64,000 nucleotides of DNA from Mucilaginibacter terrigena (lineage in GTDB: Bacteria > Bacteroidota > Bacteroidia > Sphingobacteriales > Sphingobacteriaceae): positions 620,001 to 684,000 of the forward strand of contig NZ_SEWG01000002.1 in NCBI RefSeq assembly GCF_004168255.1, given 5' to 3'. Of the stretch, positions 28,355 through 37,827 are shown piece by piece; positions within the stretch are counted from its first letter, which is position 1, and each line of letters begins with the position of its first letter. Both the position numbers and the translations under genes were made by a program. A model generated the notes under the pieces. The model was not told the DNA's origin, did not search any database, and saw nothing but the letters and a program-made list of their open reading frames with translations.

Positions 28355-28378
28355 CTTTAGCTGATAAAAAAGCTAAAG
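28355..28378 (-). other. Hairpin at the end of the UpxY gene, possible attenuator
   Basis: CTTTAGCT and AGCTAAAG form a perfect 8-bp stem with an 8-base loop, overlapping the TAG stop (28373-28375) of the antiterminator gene. On the minus transcript a T-rich run lies in the loop, not after the stem, so it is not a standard terminator. It may be a pause or processing site before asnB and the rest of the operon. Confidence 0.35.
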
Positions 28379-28888
28379 CCTGTTAATTAATGATGCTGCA
28401 ACGTTTACGATAATTGAACAGCCCAGGTTTTCTAATCGTAATAATAACTGTTTTTGGGAACGATACGCTATTATTTCTCCGGTAATACCTTTTAAAGGGC
28501 CTGCTTTGATCTTTATTTTTTCACCGGGTAATAAATTCTCTTCGGTCACCTCAAGTTCAAGCGAGCTGGTCATCAGTAATTTAAGTTCATCTATCTGCCT
28601 GTCGGGCATGTCGGCGATCTTGCCCGAAAAGTATATAAACCTGGCAATTCCCCTGGTCATTAATACTTCTGACTGGGCGTTATCTGCAATGCGAACGAAT
28701 AAATACGATTTAATAAGTGGTTCCTCTACCCATTTTTTCCTATCGCTCCACTGCTTTAAACGCCGGTGCAGGGGCAGGTATGCTTCAACTCCCTTGTCTA
28801 ATAAAGCGGTATAAGCTTTTTTTTCGGCGCGGGGGTGGGTGTAAACAGGATACCACTTAAGGTTACTATTTGTTACCGTTAAAGCCAT
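28373..28888 (-). CDS. UpxY/NusG-family transcription antiterminator
   Basis: 171 residues. The NusG N-terminal domain opens with WYPVYTHPRAEKKAYTAL (12-29), continues with RRLKQWSDRKKWVEEPLIKSYLFVRI and closes with a KOW motif near residue 128 (AGPLKGITGEI). Bacteroides UpxY proteins of this kind bind the 5' leader of their own capsule operon and let polymerase read through. Here it is the second gene, after the Wzc-like kinase, rather than first. The length matches the family. Confidence 0.9.
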   Translation of the reverse strand: MALTVTNSNLKWYPVYTHPRAEKKAYTALLDKGVEAYLPLHRRLKQWSDRKKWVEEPLIKSYLFVRIADNAQSEVLMTRGIARFIYFSGKIADMPDRQIDELKLLMTSSLELEVTEENLLPGEKIKIKAGPLKGITGEIIAYRSQKQLLLRLENLGCSIIVNVAASLINRL

Positions 28889-28906
28889 ACTGTAAAAGAA
28901 TATTTA

Positions 28907-31327
28907 TTATTTGAACCAACGACTAAAATTCCACCACTTCTTTTTTTCAGTTTCGATGTAGTAGCCAGAACTTTCATAGCCGCTATAATCAGAGTAGTAA
29001 TAGTATTTGCCATAATTGTCGCCGGTAAACCGGGTTGTATAATATCTTGAATGTAGAAGGTCTTCGGCAAAGGCGTTAAGCACGATCACCGTGTTATCCA
29101 GGTGATACTCCTGCGCAATTCGCTGCGGGATGGTGGCCGCGTAATACTTGGATTTTCCGGATCGTATAACAAATATATTAATATCGCTCACGCGGATAAT
29201 GGGAATAGCATCTGATACCAAACCAATTGGCGCAGTATCGATCATAATCACATCGTACCTCGTTTTAAGGTCGCGTATCAGCTCGCTCATTCTTTCACTG
29301 TGTAAAAGTTCTGAGGGGTTTGGCGGCACCGGGCCTGAAATAATAATATCAAGTTTTTTTTGCCCGGTAGGTAGTATAATGTCGTTCAGCAGCGATTGGT
29401 GTGATAAGTATGTACTTAAACCGATGTCATTTGGCACATTAAATGTTTTGTGAAGTTTTGAACGGCGCAGATCGGCCCCTATCAGTATCACTTTTTTATC
29501 TATCAGCGAGAGCGTACTTGATAAGTTTACAGCTACAAAAGATTTCCCCTCACCGGCAACTTCAGATGTGATACATATGACCTTGCTGTCTTTTTCTGAT
29601 GCCAGGAAATTCAGGTTTGTACGTACAGATCTAACCGATTCAGCAAACATGGTTTTAGGCTTGCTTATGGCCAGTATCTGCGAATTGTTTTCATCTATTT
29701 TTTCGGGGAATTTTCTGATCACACCTAAAATCGGGACAGAGGTAAGGCTTTCTACCGTTTCTTTATCATATATGTACGGGTTTAATAACCTGATAAGTAT
29801 GATTAGCCCAAGGCCGGTAAGCAGGCCAAAAATTATAGCCGAGCGATGGATGCCATGCTCATCGGGCGATACAGGCGAAAAATTTGTGCGGGCCTGTTCA
29901 ATAATGGTAGCACCGGGTAAGATACCCGCGCGGCTTATCTGGGCTGAAAGTTTTTTTTCTGATAAAAAAGATAAAACTTTTTCATTTACCTCGTATGGGC
30001 GATTCAATGCGATCAGGTCCCGCTCGGCAACCGGGAAAATAGAGATCTGTTTATTTACAACCGATAATTGTGAGCTTAAATAATCCAGGTTTCTTTTAAC
30101 AGTAGTGTAGGTAGCGTTAATACTATTTAAGGCATTACCTTTTATCTGTAAGATAGATTTGTTAATATCCTGAATAGGCTGCGAATTATAGTTATAGGTT
30201 TTTAGAAGCTCGTAACGCTGGTTTAACAGGCCATCAAGCTTTCCTATCAAGGCTGTTAATGCCGGATCAACGCCGCTGCCAGCGTTGAAGTTAAGGTTTA
30301 CATTATTCTTTTCTTTATCTATTTGTTCCCTTAACTGATCTATGGCGATTAACTGCAATTTTAATATCGCCTGCTGAGCTTCTATATCTTTAGCCTTATT
30401 CAAAGCGGCTTCAGCAGACGAGCTAACCTCCATCAGTTTATTTTTTTGTTTAAACTCCAAAATTGATTTTTCGGAACCTTTTACTTTATCTGATAGGTAT
30501 TGCAGCTGGTCATCAATAAAGTTGATCATTTGCGTAGCTGATTGTGTTTTGCGGTCACGATCGTATATCAAATATTCTTTCATTATCGCGTTCAATATAT
30601 CAGCCGCAAACTGAGGGTTTGCGTCGGTCTGCTGTAACAACAGAATGTTGGAGTATTTTGCCAGTTCGCTGGTACGCAGCCCGGCCCTGACGCGGCCTAT
30701 AAAATCTTCGGGGGTATTAAACTTAAACAGGTAAATAGTGTTCCTGCTTAAGCTTGCTGCCGGCTCCTTAATCAAAAATGTAGTTTGTCCAACCGTTACA
30801 GGGTTGTTGTACAGGTAATTTTTTGAAAATTCTTTTTCGGCTACCTGGTAGGATATGTTAAAGGTGGTTTTATCAATGGCTTTAAAAGTAATAATACCTC
30901 TGTAGAAATTTAAACTATCAAGCTGCAGGTTCTGTATGTTAAGGGGCTTTTGCGGATATATCTCGCTTGTGCGTACGCGTCCCTGTATGTAAAAGCTTAT
31001 GGGGTAGTTCAGGTCCTTAATGGCACTTAAAATTACTGTAGGGCTCTGTATAACGGATGTTTCGCTTTGTATTTTTGAGGGACTCCTGTCAGCACTGCCT
31101 ATGACATTTACCAGGTCAGAAATCTCTGATTTTTTTTCTTCGAGCTTCATAGTGCCCGAGGTGGCATAGGTTTTTGGGGTATACCACAAATAAACATATG
31201 AACCAAGGATAAAAAGAATAAGCGAACCCGCTATCCAATACCAACGACTGATCAGGATCTTCCCGATCTTGAAGTAATCAATTTCCTGATTAGGTAATTT
31301 TTTTATGATCTTTTGTGTTTCGTCCAT
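28907..31327 (-). CDS. Wzc-like polysaccharide co-polymerase with tyrosine autokinase domain
   Basis: About 806 residues from the ATG at 31327 (a GTG at 31354 would add nine). Order: Wzz-type N-terminal region with first membrane helix (WYWIAGSLILFILGSYVYLW), long coiled-coil periplasmic part, second helix (IIFGLLTGLGLIILIRLL), then a BY-kinase with Walker A GEGKS near residue 590, Walker A' (VILIGADLRR) and Walker B (YDVIMIDTAPIG). The tail is a tyrosine cluster (YYYYSDYSGYESSGYY), the usual autophosphorylation site. It controls chain length and export. No Wza-type outer-membrane exporter is encoded nearby. Confidence 0.92.
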   Translation of the reverse strand: MDETQKIIKKLPNQEIDYFKIGKILISRWYWIAGSLILFILGSYVYLWYTPKTYATSGTMKLEEKKSEISDLVNVIGSADRSPSKIQSETSVIQSPTVILSAIKDLNYPISFYIQGRVRTSEIYPQKPLNIQNLQLDSLNFYRGIITFKAIDKTTFNISYQVAEKEFSKNYLYNNPVTVGQTTFLIKEPAASLSRNTIYLFKFNTPEDFIGRVRAGLRTSELAKYSNILLLQQTDANPQFAADILNAIMKEYLIYDRDRKTQSATQMINFIDDQLQYLSDKVKGSEKSILEFKQKNKLMEVSSSAEAALNKAKDIEAQQAILKLQLIAIDQLREQIDKEKNNVNLNFNAGSGVDPALTALIGKLDGLLNQRYELLKTYNYNSQPIQDINKSILQIKGNALNSINATYTTVKRNLDYLSSQLSVVNKQISIFPVAERDLIALNRPYEVNEKVLSFLSEKKLSAQISRAGILPGATIIEQARTNFSPVSPDEHGIHRSAIIFGLLTGLGLIILIRLLNPYIYDKETVESLTSVPILGVIRKFPEKIDENNSQILAISKPKTMFAESVRSVRTNLNFLASEKDSKVICITSEVAGEGKSFVAVNLSSTLSLIDKKVILIGADLRRSKLHKTFNVPNDIGLSTYLSHQSLLNDIILPTGQKKLDIIISGPVPPNPSELLHSERMSELIRDLKTRYDVIMIDTAPIGLVSDAIPIIRVSDINIFVIRSGKSKYYAATIPQRIAQEYHLDNTVIVLNAFAEDLLHSRYYTTRFTGDNYGKYYYYSDYSGYESSGYYIETEKKKWWNFSRWFK

Positions 31328-31395
31328 CAATGATATCGCCGCTTTGATCCTCACAACAGTAGGTATAGCCTGGGCAGACCTTATTGCAGTTTTTT

Positions 31396-31403
31396 CAAAT
31401 TTA
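31396..31403 (-). promoter_or_regulatory. Candidate -7 box for the polysaccharide operon
   Basis: Read on the minus strand this is TAAATTTG, an exact TAnnTTTG match, placed about 70 bases before the ATG of the Wzc-like gene. No matching TTTG -33 box is seen at the usual spacing, so the call is weak. Confidence 0.3.
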
Positions 31404-31989
31404 CGAATTTGGTCTTAAATAAGCGCATTTTTCGTAACAGGTATGATTTTGACAGGATGCAGTTTGATTGTTTTATATACAACCTAAATAAGACCCGGGC
31501 ATTAATAAAGTTGAACAATCAAAAACAGATATGATTGCTTCGGTTGGCCGTATCAAAAAACTAATGAATTCAGAAAAAAACGACGTTTTTTGCCTCGTGA
31601 AATTTTATTCCAAATGGCTTTAAGGCTGTTATATATATTAATTTTATGCCTTTATAAACGATCGGGTTTCTTAATGATTAATATTTTTATTATTTATCTA
31701 TATAACCCATCCAAAATCAATTATTTAAGTTAACCAGTAATTAAGTAAATATTATTCTTAACATGTTAAATAAATAATAAATAACGGGTTTATTATTTTA
31801 TCTTAGTCATTAGCAATCAAATTACAGATCGCTTTAAATTATTCCGTACTTTTTTTATTCAGGTTACATAAATGCGGGCGGCAAAAATATAGCTTTTCGC
31901 CTGTTAATATGTGCCAGTTGCGGGAATGAAGTACAGCATTTGAAATTGAATTGTGCCAATAACTATTAAATTTTTTAACCTAATGTATC
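31404..31989. other. Divergent intergenic region, AT-rich
   Basis: No gene is seen between the polysaccharide operon and the first secreted protein. It contains a 10-bp perfect inverted repeat (AAATAATAAA at 31772-31781 / TTTATTATTT at 31789-31798) and, just before the plus-strand gene, AACTATTAAATTTTTTAACC (31961-31980), similar to the leader of the paralogue at 38332. If the UpxY homologue acts on a leader RNA, that leader would be in the part nearest 31404 on the minus strand. Confidence 0.5.
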
Positions 31990-34890
31990 ATGAAATCTAA
32001 ACCCCTCAATCAGCCTGCTTTTTCGGCGGTGTCCGTCTTGAAAAAATCAATCGTGCCTTTAATGCTATTGCTAACGCTTGGTTTTAGCACTGTTATGGCC
32101 TCGGGCGTTACCCCGGCAATAGTATCTATTAATATTGCCAGCGCCAACCCTACAAACGCTGCCAGTGTTGACTTTACTGTAACATTCAGTACAGATGTGC
32201 ATGGCGTAGATGCATCTGATTTTACTGTTGTAAAATCAGGGACCAACGGTTCGGTATTGCAGGTAACCGGTACTGGTAGCAGCTATACGGTTACTATTAA
32301 CGGCGTATCGGGCAATGGTAATTTAGGCTTAAACCTTAATGCCAGCGGTACAGGAATTTTAAGTGATGATACTAACGACCCGATAGCTGAAACTGGTTTT
32401 ACCGGCCAAAGCTATACCATTGATACTACCCCGGCGACACTTACCTCCGGTTCATATTTCTCTAACAACGGCTATTCCAGCCAATATGCAAAAGTAAATG
32501 ATAATATAACCCTGACTGTAGGTTTTAACGAAGTGCTGCAATCATGCACCATGACCATTAATGGAAATGCTGTAGCAACCACACCTTCTAATGGCAACAG
32601 AAACTCTACTGCAGTTTACACAGCTACCGGAACTGATAATGAAGGCAATGTGCCCTGGACAATCCAGGCGACAGACCTTGCAGGCAATGTAAGAAATTAT
32701 ACGAACAATGATTTTGGCACTTTCCTTGCTTTTGACCGCACCAACCCTGTAGTTAATATCGGCGCACCTGTGCATGCTGGAGTTGCAGATTTAACAGACC
32801 AGGTAGATTATGCACTTAATTACACCGATGCTAACTTTAATTTCAGCACTTTATCTACAGGCGATATTACATTGGATAAAACCGGTACGGCCGACGGTAC
32901 TATACAACTTAACGGATCGGGCACTGCTTACACGGTAAGCGTAACCGGCATTACCGGTTCGGGTACATTAGGTTTTTCGGTAGCTGCCAATACAGCACAA
33001 GATATACCCGGTAACCTTGCAGATGCAGGTGGGCCATCAGCTAAAATTTTTGTTGGTGCGCTAAGCAACCTTACTACTACTGCAAATTTATTCGGCCCGA
33101 CTTTTGACCCGCTTACCACAGGCGGTTATACAGCATCAGTAGGTGAACTAATTACCTCAACTACCGTTACGCCAACGGCAGCTGACGCGGGCACAACGCT
33201 TCAGGTAAGGGTTAATGGAGGCACATATGCCGCTGTGACAAGCGGAGCGGCTTCTGCACCACTACCGTTAATTGCAGGCCCCAATACCATTGAAGTGGAG
33301 GCAACCGCACCGGATGCCGTAACTAAAGAGGTATATACATTGACAGTTAACCGCGCTTATTCAAGCGATGCTACCCTTACAACAATTGCAGCTACGCCAA
33401 ATACAAAGCTAACATTAGTATCAGGGAGCAACTTCCGCGATTATGTAGCATCAGTAAAGTATAACGCAACCACGCTTGCCATTACAGCAACAACCAGGGA
33501 GCCTATGGCAACCATAACTGTAAACGGTGTCGCGGTAGCTTCGGGTGCGCTATCTGATCCTATTACTTTAAATGCAGATACCACTACCATTTACACTACA
33601 ATAACAGCCGGCGACGGTACAACCAAAAAAACCTACGCGGTATTGGTAACACGTCAGCTTTCAACCATTGCTACACTGGCTACAATCAATCTTACACCAT
33701 CGGCTAAGCTTATCCGCACAACCGGTACCAATTATGCAGATTACACCGCAACGGTAGAAACTGCAACAAGTGCGCTGCACGTAACAGCTACCGCGCAGGA
33801 TCCAGGTGCAACTATCACCATAAACGGCGTACCTACAATGTCGGGTGTGCAATCTGACGTTATTATGTTAAATGCAGATACTACCACCATTTACACAACG
33901 GTAACAGCTGCAAATGTCAGGATCATAAAAACCTACGCTATATTAGTTACCCGCAAACTTTCAAATGTTGCCAACCTTGCTACCATTAAAACAACACCTT
34001 CATCTAAATTGACACTTGTAGCCGGCACTAACTTCCACGATTATACAGCCACCGCGAAGAGCACAACCACTGCTGTAAGCGTTACTGTAACAACCAGGGA
34101 GCCTTCGGCAACAGTTACTGTAAACGGTGTACCTGTAGCTTCGGGTGCGTTATCTGCCCCTGTTACATTAAATGCAGATACTACTACCATATACACAACA
34201 TCAACAGCAGCCAACGGGGTAACCAAAAAGACCTACGCCATATTGATAACGCGTTTGCCTTCAGATGTTGCCACACTGGCAACAATTTCAACTACGCCAT
34301 CATCTCCGCTTGAACGATCTTCAGGATCTAACTATGTGGATTATACAACTACCGTAGAAAACGCTACAACCGAATTAAGCATAACAGCAAACGCGCAGCA
34401 ATCGGCGGCTAAGATAACCGTGAACGGTACACCTGTAAATTCAGGGGTGCTTTCTGCGCCGGTTACCTTAAATACTGATACCACTACTATTTTCACAACA
34501 ATAACGGCCGAAGATGGAACAACCCAAAAGACCTATGCGATATTGGTAACAAGGGAGCCATCATCATCGCGTTTCGCAGCTAATTTTGCACGAAGAGGGG
34601 CTGTTAATGATATTATAGTTCATCAAAATGTATCGCCAAACGGTGATGGCCAGGGCGATGCCATGCAGATTGAAGGCATAACTGCTTACCCAGACAATAA
34701 ACTGCAGATAATGAACCGTAGTGGTAACCTGGTGTACGAAGCCAAAGGATATGATAATACCACCAAGGCCTTTAGCGGCCGTGCCAACAATGGCAAGCTG
34801 CAACAAGCTGGTACTTATTTCTATTCTTTAGAATATAAAGTTGGTAAAGAAACCAAACGACAAACAGGGTATATTGTATTGAAATATTAA
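31990..34890 (+). CDS. Type IX-secreted surface protein with Ig-like domains and four 100-aa repeats
   Basis: 966 residues. An N-terminal hydrophobic signal segment ends around MASG (residue 39), followed by three Ig/Big-like domains (to about residue 355), one cadherin-like beta-sandwich domain (LSNLTTTANLFGPTFDP...), four 100-residue repeats and a C-terminal gliding-motility-type (CHU_C, T9SS type B) domain with NVSPNGDGQGDAM, ITAYPDNKLQI and TYFYSLEYKVGKE. It should be exported by Sec and then by type IX secretion to the surface, probably as an adhesin. It is paralogous to the product of 38332-43056. A strong terminator follows. Confidence 0.9.
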   Translation: MKSKPLNQPAFSAVSVLKKSIVPLMLLLTLGFSTVMASGVTPAIVSINIASANPTNAASVDFTVTFSTDVHGVDASDFTVVKSGTNGSVLQVTGTGSSYTVTINGVSGNGNLGLNLNASGTGILSDDTNDPIAETGFTGQSYTIDTTPATLTSGSYFSNNGYSSQYAKVNDNITLTVGFNEVLQSCTMTINGNAVATTPSNGNRNSTAVYTATGTDNEGNVPWTIQATDLAGNVRNYTNNDFGTFLAFDRTNPVVNIGAPVHAGVADLTDQVDYALNYTDANFNFSTLSTGDITLDKTGTADGTIQLNGSGTAYTVSVTGITGSGTLGFSVAANTAQDIPGNLADAGGPSAKIFVGALSNLTTTANLFGPTFDPLTTGGYTASVGELITSTTVTPTAADAGTTLQVRVNGGTYAAVTSGAASAPLPLIAGPNTIEVEATAPDAVTKEVYTLTVNRAYSSDATLTTIAATPNTKLTLVSGSNFRDYVASVKYNATTLAITATTREPMATITVNGVAVASGALSDPITLNADTTTIYTTITAGDGTTKKTYAVLVTRQLSTIATLATINLTPSAKLIRTTGTNYADYTATVETATSALHVTATAQDPGATITINGVPTMSGVQSDVIMLNADTTTIYTTVTAANVRIIKTYAILVTRKLSNVANLATIKTTPSSKLTLVAGTNFHDYTATAKSTTTAVSVTVTTREPSATVTVNGVPVASGALSAPVTLNADTTTIYTTSTAANGVTKKTYAILITRLPSDVATLATISTTPSSPLERSSGSNYVDYTTTVENATTELSITANAQQSAAKITVNGTPVNSGVLSAPVTLNTDTTTIFTTITAEDGTTQKTYAILVTREPSSSRFAANFARRGAVNDIIVHQNVSPNGDGQGDAMQIEGITAYPDNKLQIMNRSGNLVYEAKGYDNTTKAFSGRANNGKLQQAGTYFYSLEYKVGKETKRQTGYIVLKY
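33361..34560 (+). repeat. Four in-frame 300-bp tandem repeats
   Basis: Unit boundaries fall at 33361, 33661, 33961 and 34261, exactly 300 bp apart, ending at 34560. Each unit encodes a 100-residue cadherin-like beta-sandwich module with ATL.TI, DY.(A/T)TV, ITVNGVPV.SG and a near-invariant LNADTTTIYTT followed by KKTYAILVTR. Units alternate: odd ones carry NF(R/H)DY and a TTREP motif, even ones NY(A/V)DY and an AQ(D/Q) motif, so the array is a duplicated 600-bp dimer. Confidence 0.92.
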
Positions 34891-34973
34891 ACTGATAAGT
34901 ATTAATGATGGGGCAGGCCTCGTCATTTATACCATTAAGTATTTAAATCGAAAACAATCTATTATTAAAAGCC

Positions 34974-35015
34974 AAAATGGGCAAGCACGTTTTACGTAGC
35001 TTGCCCATTTTTTTT
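34974..35015 (+). terminator. Intrinsic terminator after the first secreted protein
   Basis: AAATGGGCAAGC pairs with GCTTGCCCATTT (12 bp) around a 12-base loop, and a run of T follows. It lies 85 bp after the stop at 34890, in the 342-bp convergent gap 34891-35232, which otherwise shows nothing. Confidence 0.82.
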
Positions 35016-35232
35016 GATGCTGAGGTGTTATTTATCTGTGTAAGTTAGAAAGGTTAGATCTTACAATGTTTAAAAGTATACGATGTTCGCAAACGCGGCT
35101 TACCGCAGGCGTTTATAATAAGTGATTTATCAATACGCCTGATAAAATATCATTTACCCCAAATTAACGTTTGAGAATTGGACAACCTTAAATATATTCA
35201 AACATATCGGGTCACTACTTTCTCCATGATTA

Positions 35233-36330
35233 TTAGGCTTCAGCCGGTTTAGACGCTACATAACCCAAAGAACTAATACCGGCCAGGGTGAGCAATACAT
35301 CCGGGATCATCGGCATAGTTTTATTATTAATTGTAAAGATTATATAATAACCACCCAATACGATATTCCAGGCGAAGATCTGAAAGCGCTGCATGTTCAT
35401 ACTTTCCCCATCGCCCAAAATATCATTGAAAAAACCTTTGGGTTTTTTAGGTGTATATGTTGTGCCGGCTTTACTACGCTTAAAATAATCGATATAAGTT
35501 GCAGTACCATTTGTTGTAATGCTAATGCCCAAAAGCAGTAGAATAGAATAATTTAGCGTAGACGGAATGTTGGTTAGCATCAGCGAATATAGAAAACCGC
35601 CAATGATAAGGACCGTCCAGTATGCGAGTTGGGTTTGTGACAAACTATATGCGCCGCCCGGTTCTTCTTTCAAGATATCCGAACGTACCGCTAAGTAAAG
35701 GATTAAAATGATCAGCCCCAGGTAAAGCACGCTCATGGCGATAAAAGTACCGGATTTGAAGTAAACGATGGTTACATGTGTTTTAGCAAGGTTTTCTGAG
35801 CTTGTTTTAACGGGCATCATCCCGTCCCACGCCATGCTTAGGTGTACATGTAATTTATTGCTGTGCCAGGAGTCGGCCAGTTTGTATAGATTATCCCATG
35901 CCGCTTTGGTGCTGGAATCCTGCTTGAGCCTAAAAGTTACCCAGATAACCTGGTCTGTGGTTTTGAATTCATCCTTGCGAATGCTGTTAAAAAGGTCGGA
36001 AGTGATCCCTTTAAGTGCTATCCCATCGGCATACAAGGTAAGCTTGGTGGCATCAGTAGGGCGGCTATCCATAAATTCTTTGGGGTTCGACAGCTGTAAC
36101 AAGATCAGATCATCCACCCGGATTGTTTTGAAAAGACTATCACGGTTCTCAAGCTTACGTGCCTGTACTGCCAGGATATAAGGCGTTTTAGGAGCCGGTG
36201 GCGGATTAACCGGGGCTGCCGGGGTAGTTATTTGCGTTTTGGCGGGTGTACTGGTTGTGGCCGGTGCTTGTGCCATAGCAAAATTCACTGCCAGAATAAA
36301 TAGTGTTAGTGTAATTATTAACTTTTTCAT
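35233..36330 (-). CDS. Uncharacterised membrane protein with signal peptide
   Basis: 365 residues. Signal peptide (KKLIITLTLFILAVNFAMAQ), a Pro/Thr/Ala-rich linker (residues 22-48), a soluble domain of about 135 residues, then five hydrophobic helices from residue 190 on, with YSLSQTQLAYWTVLIIGGF and LLLLGISITTNGTATYIDYF as the most distinctive segments. I do not recognise a named family. It ends a three-gene unit with the genes at 36335 and 37489 (gap of 4 bp). Function unknown. Confidence 0.75.
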   Translation of the reverse strand: MKKLIITLTLFILAVNFAMAQAPATTSTPAKTQITTPAAPVNPPPAPKTPYILAVQARKLENRDSLFKTIRVDDLILLQLSNPKEFMDSRPTDATKLTLYADGIALKGITSDLFNSIRKDEFKTTDQVIWVTFRLKQDSSTKAAWDNLYKLADSWHSNKLHVHLSMAWDGMMPVKTSSENLAKTHVTIVYFKSGTFIAMSVLYLGLIILILYLAVRSDILKEEPGGAYSLSQTQLAYWTVLIIGGFLYSLMLTNIPSTLNYSILLLLGISITTNGTATYIDYFKRSKAGTTYTPKKPKGFFNDILGDGESMNMQRFQIFAWNIVLGGYYIIFTINNKTMPMIPDVLLTLAGISSLGYVASKPAEA

Positions 36331-36334
36331 ATCG

Positions 36335-37489
36335 TTATTTATTATTCCAGTTACCTAAATCATATTTAAAACCCAATCCATACACGGCCTCGTTCTTCCT
36401 GTCAAAAGGGAGTTTGCCGTAGGAGTAACTTACAAAAAGGCCGCTGCTGGATGTAAGTGCGCAAACCACGTAGTTGGATTGGTCGATCCCGGCGGTACGT
36501 ATCGATTGGGCGGCGTTTAATTGGTGATACCAGCGATAATTGGCGCTAAACCAAAAAACTTGTCCCGCAACACCCGCTGCCTGGGTTTTAAAGGATACCT
36601 CGAAACGTAAACGCGTAAATGGATCTAATTTACCGGTAACGGCCCTTCGCAAGCTATCATTAGTTGGCACTACGTAATCTAAACCAAACAAGGCTGCCGG
36701 AAAGGCTACACCGGATACGGCGAAATGGTCATCGGTGTTTGTTATCCAACGCAACAAGGCGAAAGGGTAGTCGGGCAGGTTAAGCCAGGATAGGGTACTG
36801 TTTTTCTGAAAACTACTGGCCCCGGCATTGATAATTATGCCCGGTACAAATTGCGTTTTAGAAAAATCCTGGTTACTCTCAAACGAAGTTGAGCCGTTAA
36901 TGCCAAGATAGAACTGATCGGTAATATGCGTTAGCTTGGCAGCTTCGGCCTCAATGGCTTCCCGTTTGCCTGCATCGCCGCTGGCAATCGCGTCACTCCG
37001 TTCCAGCTTTAACGCTCTCAATTGATCAGCTTGGGCTTTGGTGTTTTTTTTCGCCAGCCCGCCCCAAAAAAATGTGCCGTTATATACAAATTTAGATTCA
37101 AGGAAATTGGCGGGGTTATACACTTTTTTGAACGCTATATTACCATTCAGGTCCAGGTTAAAAGATTGGCTGAAATCATGCCCGTTACCAATACTGTTTT
37201 TTGTCCAGCTGTTATCATATTGGTAGCTAAAACCCAGTCCAGGCGGCTGATTACCTGCCTGGAAGGTTTTAAATTTTAGATTAAGGTCGCGCACATAATT
37301 ATAGGCTGTGGTATCTTTTCCTTTTAAGGCGGCCATATATTTAGCCATGGTCGAATTTAATAAGTCCGGGTCTGTAAGCTTATTTAGTACTTGGTCCTTA
37401 ACTTCTTCAAAAGATTTGATCTGCGCGAAAATTGATAAAGGACTCATTATCCCCAGGATAAGTAGCCATCTTTTTAAAAAGGCCTTCAT
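36335..37489 (-). CDS. Uncharacterised exported protein, likely outer-membrane beta-barrel
   Basis: 384 residues with a signal peptide (LLILGIMSPLSIFAQ) and many short alternating hydrophobic/aromatic strands (FSQSFNLDLNGNIAF, LRFEVSFKTQAAG, VFWFSANYRWYHQL) ending in GLGFKYDLGNWNNK, the pattern of an outer-membrane barrel. A charged helical insert lies near residues 150-190. No known family recognised. ATG overlaps the upstream stop (TGATG). Confidence 0.72.
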   Translation of the reverse strand: MKAFLKRWLLILGIMSPLSIFAQIKSFEEVKDQVLNKLTDPDLLNSTMAKYMAALKGKDTTAYNYVRDLNLKFKTFQAGNQPPGLGFSYQYDNSWTKNSIGNGHDFSQSFNLDLNGNIAFKKVYNPANFLESKFVYNGTFFWGGLAKKNTKAQADQLRALKLERSDAIASGDAGKREAIEAEAAKLTHITDQFYLGINGSTSFESNQDFSKTQFVPGIIINAGASSFQKNSTLSWLNLPDYPFALLRWITNTDDHFAVSGVAFPAALFGLDYVVPTNDSLRRAVTGKLDPFTRLRFEVSFKTQAAGVAGQVFWFSANYRWYHQLNAAQSIRTAGIDQSNYVVCALTSSSGLFVSYSYGKLPFDRKNEAVYGLGFKYDLGNWNNK

Positions 37490-37827
37490 CAGAAAGTATA
37501 AATATTATTTACAGTATCAGAAAGGTCTTCGACAGTTTTTGTCGGTATTTGCAGCACTGCTTTTATTGCTGTGGTGGCGCTGTTACTATTCAAGCCATCT
37601 TTATAGGTGCCGGCATAAGTATTGGATAGGCTGCTTTCTAATACTTTGGCCAGGGCCATTGCAACGGCATTACTAATGTTGCCGGATGATAGGGGATTAT
37701 AAAACTTTAATTGCTGCATAGACATAGGCCCGGCGCTTTCAAAAGTTGTTAATGCAGGAAGTTGTTGTAAATCGTCCAATGCTCCATAAACGGATACACA
37801 GGTAGCATAAGTTTTATCCCAGCTCAT
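37489..37827 (-). CDS. Small uncharacterised protein
   Basis: 112 residues, no signal peptide and no membrane helix. It has two helical stretches (NAVAMALAKVLESSL, ATTAIKAVLQIPTKTVEDL) and a central segment FESAGPMSMQQLKFYNPLSS. It is the first gene of the 37827-35233 unit and overlaps the next one by a base. No family recognised. Confidence 0.65.
   Translation of the reverse strand: MSWDKTYATCVSVYGALDDLQQLPALTTFESAGPMSMQQLKFYNPLSSGNISNAVAMALAKVLESSLSNTYAGTYKDGLNSNSATTAIKAVLQIPTKTVEDLSDTVNNIYTF

Noticed and set aside
29568-30083. Plus-strand ORF of 171 codons
   Set aside because: Lies wholly antisense to the conserved Wzc-like gene and has no recognisable motif.
31575-31591. AAAAAACG/CGTTTTTT dyad in the divergent region as a terminator
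   Set aside because: The loop would be one to three bases and the stem is nearly all A/T, so a stable hairpin is unlikely.
33361-34560. Repeat array as a possible CRISPR
   Set aside because: Units are 300 bp, in frame, and encode protein modules; there are no short direct repeats with unique spacers.
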